A stretch of DNA of 64,000 nt from Rhodobacteraceae bacterium KLH11 (GTDB lineage Bacteria; Pseudomonadota; Alphaproteobacteria; Rhodobacterales; Rhodobacteraceae), in contig DS999535.1 in NCBI GenBank assembly GCA_000158135.1, positions 1-64,000 of the forward strand. The letters run 5' to 3'. A model generated the notes under the pieces. That model was not told the origin of the DNA. It was given only the letters and a program-made list of their open reading frames with translations, and made no database searches. Of the stretch, positions 18,671-27,362 are shown in pieces; positions within the stretch are counted from its first letter, which is position 1; every line of letters starts with the position of its first letter. The position numbers were made by a program, and so were the translations under genes.

Positions 18671-19816
18671 GTGAAACAATTGAACAAAGCACTACTGACG
18701 ACAAGCGCGTTTTGCCTGTGTGCCGCCACGGCGTTTGCTGAAGGCAACCTGCCGTTGAAAGAACTGCCCGGTATTGCAGACCGGGACTACTGGGTGCCAG
18801 GTGAGGTGAATGCCGATGGCAAACTAGAGGCTCTGCAAGCCACAACGGGTGCTGCCGCTGTGCCTTTTGCGGGTACGCAGGACGCGCCGCTGCAGATTGC
18901 ACTGATCTATCCGTCGGCGGATACGTCGGATTTCTGGGCGCGCAATTATCTGGCGATGTCAAAACGGCTGGATGAGCTTGGCATCAAGTATGAGACCACC
19001 GAATTCGCCAGCCGTCAGATCGAGCATAGCCTGCAATCGACCTATGCCAATCAGGTGGTGCAGGACGCCGATCTTTATGACTTTGTCATCTTCGGCCCGT
19101 CGGAACTGGCCATTCAGGCCGACAATATCGACAAGATGTCCGGCAATGACGGCTTCGCAACTTTTGTCTGGGCCTTTCACACTCCGCCCAAGGATCTAAA
19201 AAATCAGCCCGATGCGTGGTTTGACTTCAGCTCTGCCGCCGGTGCGTTGACCATGTGCGATTACATGTTGGAACGTCTTGGCAATGATGTGACCATGGCG
19301 ATGAACCGCGGTATCCCGGGCATCACCGATGACCAACGCTCGGGCGATTTCAAAGCTTGCGTCGAGGAAAGAGGCAACTGGACTACTGTTTACGAGCACT
19401 ACGGTGAGTATCAGCGCGAGGGTGGGTTCGAAGGGACCAGTCTGATCCTGCAAGCCTATCCCGAGGCCACGATCATCCATAACGCCAACACCGCAATGGC
19501 GATGGGCTCGGTTGAAGCACAGGTGGCTGTCGGCAAGGAAAAGGATGTGTTCTCAACCGGCTGGGGTGGCACCGGGCTGGAACTGGACGCCATCCGCCGC
19601 GGTGAGTTGGACGCAACACCTATGCGCATGGGCGATGACGTCGGCGCGGCCACGGCCGAAGCGATCAAAGCCCACATGGAAGACCGTCAGGACGAACTGC
19701 CCTTTGTCTTCCTGGGCCGGATCACCGTCGCGCATGACCAGATGAGTGCCGAAGAGATTGACGCGCTGGAACAGGAAGCCTTCCGCTTCTCGGGTGTTGG
19801 CGCATTGGAACGCTGA
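18671..19816 (+). CDS. periplasmic binding protein of ABC importer 2
   Basis: A 381-residue protein starting at GTG 18671 behind GGGAGG, with a signal peptide (1-22, cleavage near AFAE). After a linker of about 50 residues, the type-1 periplasmic-binding fold begins at IALIYPSADTSDFWARN. It is longer than most CUT2 binding proteins and distinct from the first binding protein, suggesting a different ligand. Strong hairpins lie on both sides of the gene, fitting separate control of its mRNA level. Confidence 0.82.
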   Translation: MKQLNKALLTTSAFCLCAATAFAEGNLPLKELPGIADRDYWVPGEVNADGKLEALQATTGAAAVPFAGTQDAPLQIALIYPSADTSDFWARNYLAMSKRLDELGIKYETTEFASRQIEHSLQSTYANQVVQDADLYDFVIFGPSELAIQADNIDKMSGNDGFATFVWAFHTPPKDLKNQPDAWFDFSSAAGALTMCDYMLERLGNDVTMAMNRGIPGITDDQRSGDFKACVEERGNWTTVYEHYGEYQREGGFEGTSLILQAYPEATIIHNANTAMAMGSVEAQVAVGKEKDVFSTGWGGTGLELDAIRRGELDATPMRMGDDVGAATAEAIKAHMEDRQDELPFVFLGRITVAHDQMSAEEIDALEQEAFRFSGVGALER

Positions 19817-19826
19817 GGAACCAGTT

Positions 19827-19856
19827 TGTGGCCGGTTATTGTTCGAACCGGCCACA
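19827..19856 (+). terminator. perfect 11-bp stem-loop after binding-protein gene 2
   Basis: TGTGGCCGGTT pairs perfectly with AACCGGCCACA around an eight-base loop, ten bases after the stop of the binding protein. There is no U-run, so an mRNA-stabilising or attenuating role is as likely as termination. Confidence 0.55.
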
Positions 19857-19892
19857 GACATTCAAGTAAGACGACCACAGGAGGGAGATCGA

Positions 19893-20855
19893 ATGGCGCA
19901 ATCCATGATGCTGATCGAAAAATGCAGCCACTGCGTAAGCTGGTATGACATCGACACGGGCGCTTTGCAGGGGCGTTTGGATCTGCCGCATTTCCCGCAT
20001 GAATTCGTGGTCGATAATGACTTTCACTATGCCTATGTCGGCCACTACGGCGTGCAGAATTCCGGCATCGACGGCACTGATGGCCGTTCGGTCATTGTGA
20101 TCGACATCCGCACGCAGGAAATCGTGCATACCTATGATCTGGGCGAACATGCGCGCCCGCACGGGATCGGGTTGGACGGGCAGGGACGTCTTTATGTTTT
20201 GTCAGAATGGACCGGGCATCTGCTGGTCAAAGAAAACCCCCGCGCGTTTGATCAGGGCTGGGATCACATCACGCCAACTGGCGGTACCAAATGTCATCTA
20301 TTTGCGCTGACAAAGGACGGGCATACGGCCTACTCGATGAACCTGACCTCGGGCGATGTGACTGTGTTCAATCCTTATGACGCGTCGGTCACGCCGATCT
20401 CGATCAAAACCGGTGAGAAACCCGAAGGCCGCTGCCTGCGGGAAGAGGCGCAGACGCTTTATACGTCGCAACGCATCTCGAACACGGTGGCTGTGATCAA
20501 TACCGACACGCTTGAGATTGAGCGCAGCTTTCCAACACCGGATGATCCCTGCCGCATCTACTATGACGAAAAGCGCAACCGTCTGGTGACGATGAACCAT
20601 TTTGGCGGGTCGTTCTCGGTCTTCGATGAAGCAACCGGCGAGATGTTGCACGAGCAGAAAACGCCGGCGAACCCGCTGGCGCTGTGCATTGATGATGAGT
20701 CCGCCTTTGCCTACATCGCCATCGATTGCGAACAGGTGCAGCGGTTCAACCTTGATACGTTCGAGGTGGTGCAGACCTTTGATACGGGCAAGGAACCGGA
20801 TGTGATGGTCATCTTGCCCGACGGATTTTCAAAACACTGGGAGAGCGCGGCATGA
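19893..20855 (+). CDS. YncE-like beta-propeller protein
   Basis: 320 residues from ATG 19893 (GAGGGAG upstream); no signal peptide, so probably cytoplasmic. Repeated blades with the pattern V-I-D-x-x-x-x-x-V-x-x-Y/F-D/P can be followed through the sequence (VIVIDIRTQEIVHTYDLG, AVINTDTLEIERSFPTP, FSVFDEATGEML, QRFNLDTFEVVQTFDTG). This is the YVTN/YncE or lactonase-like propeller group. In an operon with a lactonase-type SMP-30 gene and acid-sugar enzymes it could be a second lactonase or a binding/scaffold protein; no catalytic residues can be assigned. Its stop overlaps the start of the PdxA-family gene. Confidence 0.7.
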   Translation: MAQSMMLIEKCSHCVSWYDIDTGALQGRLDLPHFPHEFVVDNDFHYAYVGHYGVQNSGIDGTDGRSVIVIDIRTQEIVHTYDLGEHARPHGIGLDGQGRLYVLSEWTGHLLVKENPRAFDQGWDHITPTGGTKCHLFALTKDGHTAYSMNLTSGDVTVFNPYDASVTPISIKTGEKPEGRCLREEAQTLYTSQRISNTVAVINTDTLEIERSFPTPDDPCRIYYDEKRNRLVTMNHFGGSFSVFDEATGEMLHEQKTPANPLALCIDDESAFAYIAIDCEQVQRFNLDTFEVVQTFDTGKEPDVMVILPDGFSKHWESAA

Positions 20856-21856
20856 CCAAGCCTCGTATCGCTATTGTGCCCGGCGACCCTTCGGGGATCG
20901 GGCCAGAACTGATTGCCAAACTGCTGAATCAGGAGGGCGTGCAAGAGGCCGCAGATATTGTGCTGGTGGGCGACCGCCACCTTTGGCAGCGCGGCGCGGA
21001 GCAGGCCGAACTGGACGTGCCGCTGAACACGGTGGCTGAGGTGGCAGATCAACCGGGTCTGACTCATCTGGAACTGGACACCATCGCGCCCGAAGACGTG
21101 CAGATCGCCGAAGTCACAGTCGAGGGCGGCACCACATCTCTACGCTGTCTCGACAAGGCGATGGATCTGGCGATGGCCGGGCAAGTGGACGGCATCCTGT
21201 TTGGCCCGTTCAATAAGGCTGCGATGACCGCCGCCGGGTTGAATGCCGAGGATGAGCACCGCTATATGGCGCGGTATATGGGGCACACCGGCTATCACTC
21301 GGAACTCAATGTTCTGGATGAGTTGATGACGACCCGCGTGACTTCGCATATCGGGCTCAAGGATGTGGCGGCCAATATCACCGAAGAGGGGATTTTGAAG
21401 GCGGTCAATCTGGCCAATGACACCCTGCGCAAGGCGGGCAAAGCGCGCCCGAACATCGCAGTGGCGGCTTTGAACCCGCATGCAGGCGATAACGGCAAGT
21501 TTGGTCGAGAAGAGATCGATATCCTCCAACCCGCCGTGCGCAAGGTACAACAAAAACAGATGAATGTGACCGGCCCATGGCCCTCGGACACGGTGTTCCT
21601 GAAAGCGCAGCGTGGCGAGGTTGATGCGGTCGTAACCATGTATCACGATCAGGGCCAGATCGCGATCAAACTGATGGGATTTGAACGCGGCGTGACCGTT
21701 GCGGGTGGCCTGCCTATTCCGGTGGCCACCCCTGCGCACGGCACCGCGTTTGATATCGCCGGACAGAATAAGGCCAATCCCGGCGCAACACGGCAGGCCT
21801 TCGATCTGCTGGTGCGCATGGCCAAAACACATCGCGCCGAACGCGGCGCGGACTGA
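20852..21856 (+). CDS. PdxA-family 4-phospho-hydroxyacid dehydrogenase (PdxA2-like)
   Basis: 334 residues covering the full PdxA fold. The nucleotide/substrate start is IVPGDPSGIGPEL; metal-binding His regions are visible at GHTGYHSE, NPHAGDNG and MYHDQGQIAIK, and the C-terminal PVATPAHGTAFDIAGQ motif is intact. PdxA oxidises 4-phosphohydroxy-L-threonine in vitamin B6 synthesis; the PdxA2 branch oxidatively decarboxylates 4-phospho-erythronate or threonate in acid-sugar catabolism. No B6 gene is near and the operon is catabolic, so a PdxA2-type role is more likely. The DUF1537 kinase that normally supplies its substrate is not in the window. Confidence 0.82.
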   Translation: MTKPRIAIVPGDPSGIGPELIAKLLNQEGVQEAADIVLVGDRHLWQRGAEQAELDVPLNTVAEVADQPGLTHLELDTIAPEDVQIAEVTVEGGTTSLRCLDKAMDLAMAGQVDGILFGPFNKAAMTAAGLNAEDEHRYMARYMGHTGYHSELNVLDELMTTRVTSHIGLKDVAANITEEGILKAVNLANDTLRKAGKARPNIAVAALNPHAGDNGKFGREEIDILQPAVRKVQQKQMNVTGPWPSDTVFLKAQRGEVDAVVTMYHDQGQIAIKLMGFERGVTVAGGLPIPVATPAHGTAFDIAGQNKANPGATRQAFDLLVRMAKTHRAERGAD

Positions 21857-21866
21857 GAGGATAAAG

Positions 21867-23042
21867 ATGACCAAGATCAAATCCGTACGTACCCGCGTCT
21901 GGAACTGGACCGGGCCGACCGTGCCGCCAACCGGCAATTTCTGCACCAACGCCTCGGACGTGCTGTACGAAAAAGGCGATGCGATGTCGTCTTTCCGGTT
22001 CCATCAATGGCTGACCTGTGAGGTTGAGACCGAAGATGGCACCGTCGGTATCGGGAACGCCGCACTGGCTCCTTCGGTGGTCAAGGCGGCCATCGACGAA
22101 TGGTTTGCGCCGCTCGTGATCGGCGAAGACCCGTTCGACTATGCCTATCTGTGGGAAAAGATGTACCGTCGAAGCCATGCCTGGGGGCGCAAGGGGATCG
22201 GGATGACAGCGATCTCGGCTGTCGATCTGGCAATCTGGGATCTGATGGGCAAACTGGCGGGCAAGCCCGTGTTCAAGCTGCTGGGCGGGCGCACAAAAGA
22301 GAAAATTCCCGTTTATTACTCTAAGCTCTATTCCGGCCCCATCGATGTGATGCAGGCCGAAGCCGCCGAGGCGCAAAAGAACGGCTATTCAGCTTACAAG
22401 ATGCGGTTCGGCTGGGGTCCCAAGGACGGCATGGATGGTATGCGCGAGAACCTCAAACGGGTCGAAGCGGTACGTGAAGTCATCGGATACGACGTTGACC
22501 TGATGCTGGAATGCTACATGGGCTGGAACCTCGACTACACCAAGCGGATGTTGCCCAAACTGGTCAAATACGAACCCCGTTGGCTGGAAGAACCGGTGAT
22601 TGCCGACGATGTTGAAGGCTACCGCGAGTTGAATGCGATGAATATCGTGCCGATCTCGGGTGGTGAGCATGAATTCTCGGTCATCGGCTGCAAAGACCTG
22701 ATCGAGAAAAAAGCCGTCAGCGTCCTGCAATATGACACGAACCGCGTCGGCGGCATCACGGCAGCGCAGAAGATAAACGCGATAGCTGAGGCGTTTCAGG
22801 TGCCCGTAATCCCGCATGCGGGTCAGATGCACAATTACCATCTGACCATGGCCAACGCCAATTGCATGATCAGCGAATACTTCCCCGTTTTCGATGTCGA
22901 GGTCGGTAATGAGCTGTTTTACTACATATTCGAAGGTGACCCCGAAGCGGTGGATGGGTTCCTTGATCTGGATGATGACACGCCGGGTCTTGGGATCGAA
23001 ATCACGGACAAACACCTCAAACACTTCCAGATTACGGAGTAA
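21867..23042 (+). CDS. enolase-superfamily sugar-acid dehydratase (mandelate racemase-like, rhamnonate-dehydratase-like)
   Basis: 391 residues from ATG 21867 with GAGAGG upstream. The N-terminal capping domain is followed by the barrel with metal-ligand strands LMLECYMGW, WLEEPV and SGGEHE, and a catalytic His in PHAGQMHNYHL, in the arrangement of L-rhamnonate/L-lyxonate-type acid-sugar dehydratases. The reaction would remove water from an aldonate to give a 2-keto-3-deoxy acid. The next two genes would process that product. The exact sugar stereochemistry cannot be told from sequence. Confidence 0.85.
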   Translation: MTKIKSVRTRVWNWTGPTVPPTGNFCTNASDVLYEKGDAMSSFRFHQWLTCEVETEDGTVGIGNAALAPSVVKAAIDEWFAPLVIGEDPFDYAYLWEKMYRRSHAWGRKGIGMTAISAVDLAIWDLMGKLAGKPVFKLLGGRTKEKIPVYYSKLYSGPIDVMQAEAAEAQKNGYSAYKMRFGWGPKDGMDGMRENLKRVEAVREVIGYDVDLMLECYMGWNLDYTKRMLPKLVKYEPRWLEEPVIADDVEGYRELNAMNIVPISGGEHEFSVIGCKDLIEKKAVSVLQYDTNRVGGITAAQKINAIAEAFQVPVIPHAGQMHNYHLTMANANCMISEYFPVFDVEVGNELFYYIFEGDPEAVDGFLDLDDDTPGLGIEITDKHLKHFQITE

Positions 23043-23045
23043 ACT

Positions 23046-23957
23046 ATGAGCTATTCTGGTATCTGGCCCGTTGCGCCAACACCGTTCCGCGATGACGGAT
23101 CGCTCGATCTGGATGGGATGAAGCGCGTTCTGGATTGTCTGATTGATCAGGGCGCGGATGGGATCTGTGTTCTGGCGAACTTTTCCGAGCAGTTCCTGAT
23201 CTCGGATGAGGAACGCGCGATCCTGACGCGGCTGAGCCTTGAGCATGTGGCCGGGCGTGTGCCGATGATCGTAACGATCAGCCATTTCGCCACGCAGATC
23301 GCGGTGGAACGGGCCAAATTTGCCAAGGATCTGGGCGCGGATATCGTGATGATGATGCCGCCGTATCACGGCGCGCTTCTGAAAGGGAACGCACAGCAGA
23401 CCTTCGAGCAGTTTGCTGCTGTGGGAGAGGTCGGCATCCCGATCATGGTTCAGGACGCGCCGCTGTCCGGTGTCGATCTACCGGTGCCGCTGCTGCTACG
23501 TATGGCGCACGAGATCGAGATGGTGAAGCTGTTCAAGATCGAATGCCCCCGCGCGGCCAACAAGCTGCGCGTGCTGATTGCCGAAGGGGGCGCTGCGATT
23601 GAAGCGCCTTTTGATGGCGAAGAGGGGATCACCCTACTGGCCGATCTGGATGCGGGTGCCACGGGGTCGATGACCTCGGGCATGATCGTGGATCAGATTA
23701 AGCCGGTGATCACGCACCACCATGCCGGACGTTATGACGAAGCCACCGCTGCTTATGGGCGTGTCGCGATGGTGATCAACCACGAAAACCGTCAATGCGG
23801 CTGGCAGTCCTGCAAGCGGCGATGGTCGAAGCGGCGTGATCCGGTCCGAGTTTTGCCGCCACCCAATCGATCCGCTGCAACCGACCATCCGCGACCGGCT
23901 GATCGACCTTTTGAAACCGTTGGACCCGATGGTCCTGAATTGGGGAAAATAAGATGA
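23046..23957 (+). CDS. DHDPS-family 2-keto-3-deoxy-acid lyase/dehydratase, 3' end frameshifted
   Basis: The first about 257 residues are a normal DapA/NanA-type barrel with N-terminal GIWPVAPTPF, an intact core and a Schiff-base Lys region VKLFKIECP (Lys about 164). Relatives convert 2-keto-3-deoxy-aldonates to aldehydes or alpha-ketoglutaric semialdehyde. After residue 257 the frame becomes Arg/Pro-rich nonsense. Adding one G near 23816 and one near 23831 (AAGC to AAGGC and GAAGC to GAAGGC) restores a sensible end (IRSEFCRHPIDPLQP ... VLNWGK) with TAA at 23950-23952, one base before the next ATG. The gene is therefore either a recent 3' pseudogene or carries two base-calling errors. Confidence 0.8.
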   Translation: MSYSGIWPVAPTPFRDDGSLDLDGMKRVLDCLIDQGADGICVLANFSEQFLISDEERAILTRLSLEHVAGRVPMIVTISHFATQIAVERAKFAKDLGADIVMMMPPYHGALLKGNAQQTFEQFAAVGEVGIPIMVQDAPLSGVDLPVPLLLRMAHEIEMVKLFKIECPRAANKLRVLIAEGGAAIEAPFDGEEGITLLADLDAGATGSMTSGMIVDQIKPVITHHHAGRYDEATAAYGRVAMVINHENRQCGWQSCKRRWSKRRDPVRVLPPPNRSAATDHPRPADRPFETVGPDGPELGKIR

Positions 23958-25456
23958 TCCTTGGACAAAACCTGATCGACGGCAAATGGGTCGGTTCAGA
24001 CAACCTGCGCGCCTCTGATGATCTGGAGAGGCAGAGCTTTGCTCAGGCCACCGCCGCGCAGGTGGATGAGGCCTGTCGCGCGGCACGGCGTGACTTCCGT
24101 GCTTATTCTGGCAAATCTCGACCCAAGCGAGCGGTTTTCCTGCGCGCGATTGCCGAACAAATGGATGTGCTGGGCGATGAGATCACCCGGACCGGCATGC
24201 TGGAGACCGGCCTGCCCGAGGCGCGCCTAGTAGGTGAACGTGGGCGCACAACCGGACAACTACGCATGTTCGCCGACCTGATCGAAGGGACCGGATATCT
24301 TGATATCCGCAAAGACGGCGCACTTCCTGATCGGACGCCACTCCCCCGTCCTGATCTGCGCCTGACGCACAAAGCCATCGGCCCTGTGGCCATCTTTGGT
24401 GCGTCGAACTTCCCGCTCGCCTTTTCTACGGCGGGCGGGGATACGGCCTCGGCGCTGGCTGCGGGGTGCCCTGTCATTGTCAAGGGGCACAGCGCGCATG
24501 CAGGCACCGCCGAGCTTGCGGCACAAGCCATCGCAAAAGCGATTGAGCTCTGCGACATGCCCGCAGGCACGTTCCAGATCGTTCAGGGCTCGGGCCGTGA
24601 GGTTGGCTCGGCCCTGGTGCAGCATCCCGAAATTCGGGCGGTTGGTTTTACTGGATCGCTGGCCGGGGGCCGGGCGCTCTATGATCTGTGCCATGCGCGT
24701 CCACACCCGATCCCGTTTTACGGCGAGTTGGGCTCGGTCAACCCGATGTTCTGTCTGCCCGCCGCGATGGACGCACGTGCGGCGGAGATCGGTGTGGGCT
24801 GGGCCGCGTCGCTGAGCATGGGAGCCGGGCAGTTTTGCACCAACCCCGGCGTCGCGGTCATGTTGAGCGGGCCGGATGCGGATGCTTTGGAAGCCGCCTG
24901 TGTCACAGCTCTGAACCAAACAGCAGAACAGAAGATGCTGACCGATGGCATCCATGATGCCTATGAGCAAGGCGTGCGCGCCTTTCGCGATCTGATGTCC
25001 GAAGTCACATCCTGCGGTACCGCAGCTGGCAAACGCGTGGCCCTGCCTGCTTTGTTCAAAGTCAATGCGGAGGAGTGGATAGCGAACCCCGAATTGCAAC
25101 ACGAAGTGTTTGGCGCGGCGGGTATCATCGTTTTATGCGACGACACGGATCAGATGGTGGGCCTCGCCGAAGAACTGGAAGGCCAACTGACCCTAACGTT
25201 GCACATGGATGACGCAGATCATGAGCTCGCCAGCACCCTGATGCCCATTCTCGAAGAGAAAGCCGGGCGCTTGTTGGCCAATGGCTTTCCCACTGGCGTC
25301 GAAGTGTGCTCGGCGATGATGCATGGCGGGCCATATCCGGCCAGTACTGATGTTCGGGCAACCTCGGTCGGGACTCTGGGAATCGCGCGATGGCTGCGCC
25401 CGGTCAGTTATCAGAACATGCCTGGTGCTTTGCTGCCGAATGAACTTCAGGGTTAA
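23954..25456 (+). CDS. NADP-type aldehyde dehydrogenase, alpha-ketoglutaric-semialdehyde-dehydrogenase-like
   Basis: 500 residues, full aldehyde-dehydrogenase fold. The catalytic Glu lies in FYGELGSVNP and the nucleophile Cys in GAGQFCTNPGV. The segments HKAIGPVAIFGASNFPLAFS and GCPVIVKGHSAHAGT match the branch annotated as 2,5-dioxovalerate (alpha-ketoglutaric semialdehyde) dehydrogenase, the last step of Weimberg-like and glucarate-type acid-sugar routes that yields 2-oxoglutarate. Coming directly after a DHDPS-family enzyme this fits very well. The start overlaps the out-of-frame end of the preceding gene; with that frame repaired the spacing is one base. Confidence 0.87.
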   Translation: MILGQNLIDGKWVGSDNLRASDDLERQSFAQATAAQVDEACRAARRDFRAYSGKSRPKRAVFLRAIAEQMDVLGDEITRTGMLETGLPEARLVGERGRTTGQLRMFADLIEGTGYLDIRKDGALPDRTPLPRPDLRLTHKAIGPVAIFGASNFPLAFSTAGGDTASALAAGCPVIVKGHSAHAGTAELAAQAIAKAIELCDMPAGTFQIVQGSGREVGSALVQHPEIRAVGFTGSLAGGRALYDLCHARPHPIPFYGELGSVNPMFCLPAAMDARAAEIGVGWAASLSMGAGQFCTNPGVAVMLSGPDADALEAACVTALNQTAEQKMLTDGIHDAYEQGVRAFRDLMSEVTSCGTAAGKRVALPALFKVNAEEWIANPELQHEVFGAAGIIVLCDDTDQMVGLAEELEGQLTLTLHMDDADHELASTLMPILEEKAGRLLANGFPTGVEVCSAMMHGGPYPASTDVRATSVGTLGIARWLRPVSYQNMPGALLPNELQG

Positions 25457-25467
25457 GGATCCACGTT

Positions 25468-25483
25468 AGGCCACCTGTGGCCT
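25468..25483 (+). terminator. short palindrome after the dehydrogenase gene
   Basis: AGGCCAC and GTGGCCT form a 7-bp inverted repeat separated by two bases, seven A residues following a few bases later on this strand. Too short and without a U-run for a confident terminator; possibly an attenuator or processing site before the last operon gene. Confidence 0.3.
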
Positions 25484-25546
25484 GACCCAAAAAAGCCACG
25501 AACGCGCGTGCGGCGGCGGTTGAAAGAAAAACAAAGGAGCAAATGG

Positions 25547-26476
25547 ATGTACGGCGTTCTGGACGGTACTGGATTTGAGGTCATCGAAAAAGAGTTCGAA
25601 GCCTGTTTTATCGGCCATGCGCGAGTCGAGCGATTGTGGACCGGCGCTCGCTGGTCCGAAGGGCCCGCCTGGTTTGCCGCCGGGCGCTATTTGGTCTGGT
25701 CTGACATCCCCAACAACCGTTTGATGCGCTGGGATGATACAGATGGATCGGTCTCAGTGTTTCGGCATCCCTCGAACAATGCAAACGGCAACACGGTGGA
25801 TCGAGAGGGTCGGTTGGTGTCATGCGAACATCTGACCCGGCGTGTCACCCGGACCGAGCATGACGGGTCCGTCAGCGTTTTGGCCGATAGGTGGCAGGGA
25901 AAGCGCCTGAACTCGCCAAACGATGTCGTCGTCAAATCGGATGGGTCCATCTGGTTCACGGACCCCTCTTACGGGATCATGATGGACTATGAAGGCGAGC
26001 GCGCCGCAAGTGAGATCGGGGCCTGTCATGTGTATCGCGTTGATCCGGTTTCGGGCGAAGTGGAGGCGGTTGCAACCGACTTCGTAAAACCCAATGGCTT
26101 GGCTTTTTCCCCAGACGAGAATTTTCTTTTTATCTCTGATACCGGCGTCACGCACGATCCCGAAGGCCCGGCGCATATCCGCAAATTCGGCGTCTCAAGC
26201 GACGGCAAATCCCTTACAGGAGGCGAGGTCTTTGCCAACTGCTCAGCGGGATTGTTCGACGGTTTCAAGCCAGACCGCGAAGGCCGCATCTGGAGTTCTG
26301 CTGCGGACGGAATTCATTGCCTGAACCCACAAGGAGATCTGATCGGCAAGGTGCACATACCCGAGATGTTAGGAAATTTATGTTTTGGCGGCGCCAAGCT
26401 GAACCGGCTGTTCGCGGCCGGAACAAGCAGCCTTTACGCGATCTACCTGAATGTAAACGGTGTCGCACCGGTTTGA
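25547..26476 (+). CDS. SMP-30/gluconolactonase-family lactonase
   Basis: 309 residues from ATG 25547, with AAAGGAG at seven bases. The fold's metal-binding landmarks are visible: the early Glu of WSEGPAW, Asn of LNSPNDVVV, Asn of KPNGLAFSPDE and the Asp region of LFDGFKPDREG. SMP-30 lactonases hydrolyse sugar lactones to aldonates, which supplies the substrate of the dehydratase upstream. It is the last gene of the sugar operon; a sugar dehydrogenase making the lactone is not seen in the window. Confidence 0.85.
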   Translation: MYGVLDGTGFEVIEKEFEACFIGHARVERLWTGARWSEGPAWFAAGRYLVWSDIPNNRLMRWDDTDGSVSVFRHPSNNANGNTVDREGRLVSCEHLTRRVTRTEHDGSVSVLADRWQGKRLNSPNDVVVKSDGSIWFTDPSYGIMMDYEGERAASEIGACHVYRVDPVSGEVEAVATDFVKPNGLAFSPDENFLFISDTGVTHDPEGPAHIRKFGVSSDGKSLTGGEVFANCSAGLFDGFKPDREGRIWSSAADGIHCLNPQGDLIGKVHIPEMLGNLCFGGAKLNRLFAAGTSSLYAIYLNVNGVAPV

Positions 26477-27032
26477 TTTTACTTGCTACAGTAGGGTTAC
26501 GAGCAGGAGAGCCATCCACAGAGGCCAACACAAATCCCAATCGAACGGTTCTGGAAAAAGTCACGGCACAAGGTTATCAAAGGATTTCTATTTCTTTAAA
26601 GAAAAGCTTTTAAGGCGTTCTTTGCGCCTGCCGTACAAATCATTGTAGCAGGGTTTGCAAGGCAATTTTAGATGAACGTAGTGAATGTCAGCAAAGCAGG
26701 CTGGGTGCGCAACAATTCTGGGTATTTCCCAATGACGGAAAGGACCGCCCTTGCGCAGATTCATAGCAGCAATCAGAGCTTCGAAGTCACTCGTGCAAGC
26801 AGCAGCATCAAGAGCAATGGGCTCACACCCCGATTTCGCCGCACAAGAAACGAACGGCGGTTTTTACCTAACCATAGAATTCTGCCCAATCCGGCATTCG
26901 ACCACGCTTTGATGGTCTTGTCTCATTGGGTGTTTCAGGCATTGTTTTAGAGTTATTGAGAGGCTTGACGGCGCGACGCCGAAGAAAATTTGCTTACCGC
27001 AATATTATGCGCTCAGCTTTAATCGACCCCTG
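26477..27032. other. intergenic stretch without recognisable gene
   Basis: About 555 bases between the sugar operon and the mobile-element zone. Short frames exist on both strands but none has a ribosome-binding site, a recognisable domain or consistent codon use. I see nothing further; it is probably boundary DNA left by past insertions. Confidence 0.5.
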
Positions 27033-27362
27033 TTAGGCGACGCAAGCTGTATCCCCACGCGTGGTGATTGTCCCACCCTGCATTTCAGCAAGCGCAGCGC
27101 CATCGCCAGTGGTGCTCGCATAAAGCCCCTGGGCATCGTCCCCGCTGGTATCAACATCCCCGTCGGTCATATGCGCACGCGCATCGGCCGCGCTCCCCGC
27201 GTTTCTAATAAACGCCCGAAGCCCAGAGGCTTGTTTTCCCTCCGTTTCGACATCTCCACCCTCCAAACGCGCTGTCGCAGCGCCAAGGCCAGTGGTACGC
27301 GCAAAAAGCCCATGGGCACCGTCCCCGCTTGTATCAACATCCCCTCCGGTCATTCCCGCCAT
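27033..27362 (-). pseudogene. fragment of an autotransporter-like beta-helix repeat protein
   Basis: The 109-codon frame holds two imperfect repeats of about 50 residues built on GGDVDTSGDGAHGL / GDVDTSGDDAQGLYA, with intervening Ala-rich turns. Such GG-x-V-x-T-x-G-x-x-A-x-G-L units are typical of autotransporter passenger beta-helices. There is no signal peptide and no beta-barrel, and its upstream end runs directly into the truncated Tn3 transposase gene, so it is a fragment fused by rearrangement, not a functional adhesin. Confidence 0.55.

Noticed and set aside
20852..21856. Vitamin B6 synthesis role for the PdxA-family gene
   Set aside because: No other B6 gene nearby and the operon is a sugar-acid catabolic unit; the PdxA2-type role fits better.
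22389..23369. 326-codon minus-strand frame across the dehydratase and lyase genes
   Set aside because: Spans two real plus-strand genes, no start signals or family match.
26672..26950. 92-codon frame in the gap after the SMP-30 gene
   Set aside because: No ribosome-binding site, no domain, irregular codon use; not supported as a gene.
27033..27362. Repeat-rich stretch as a CRISPR array
   Set aside because: The repeats are imperfect, protein-coding and only two in number, with no palindromic short repeats or spacers.
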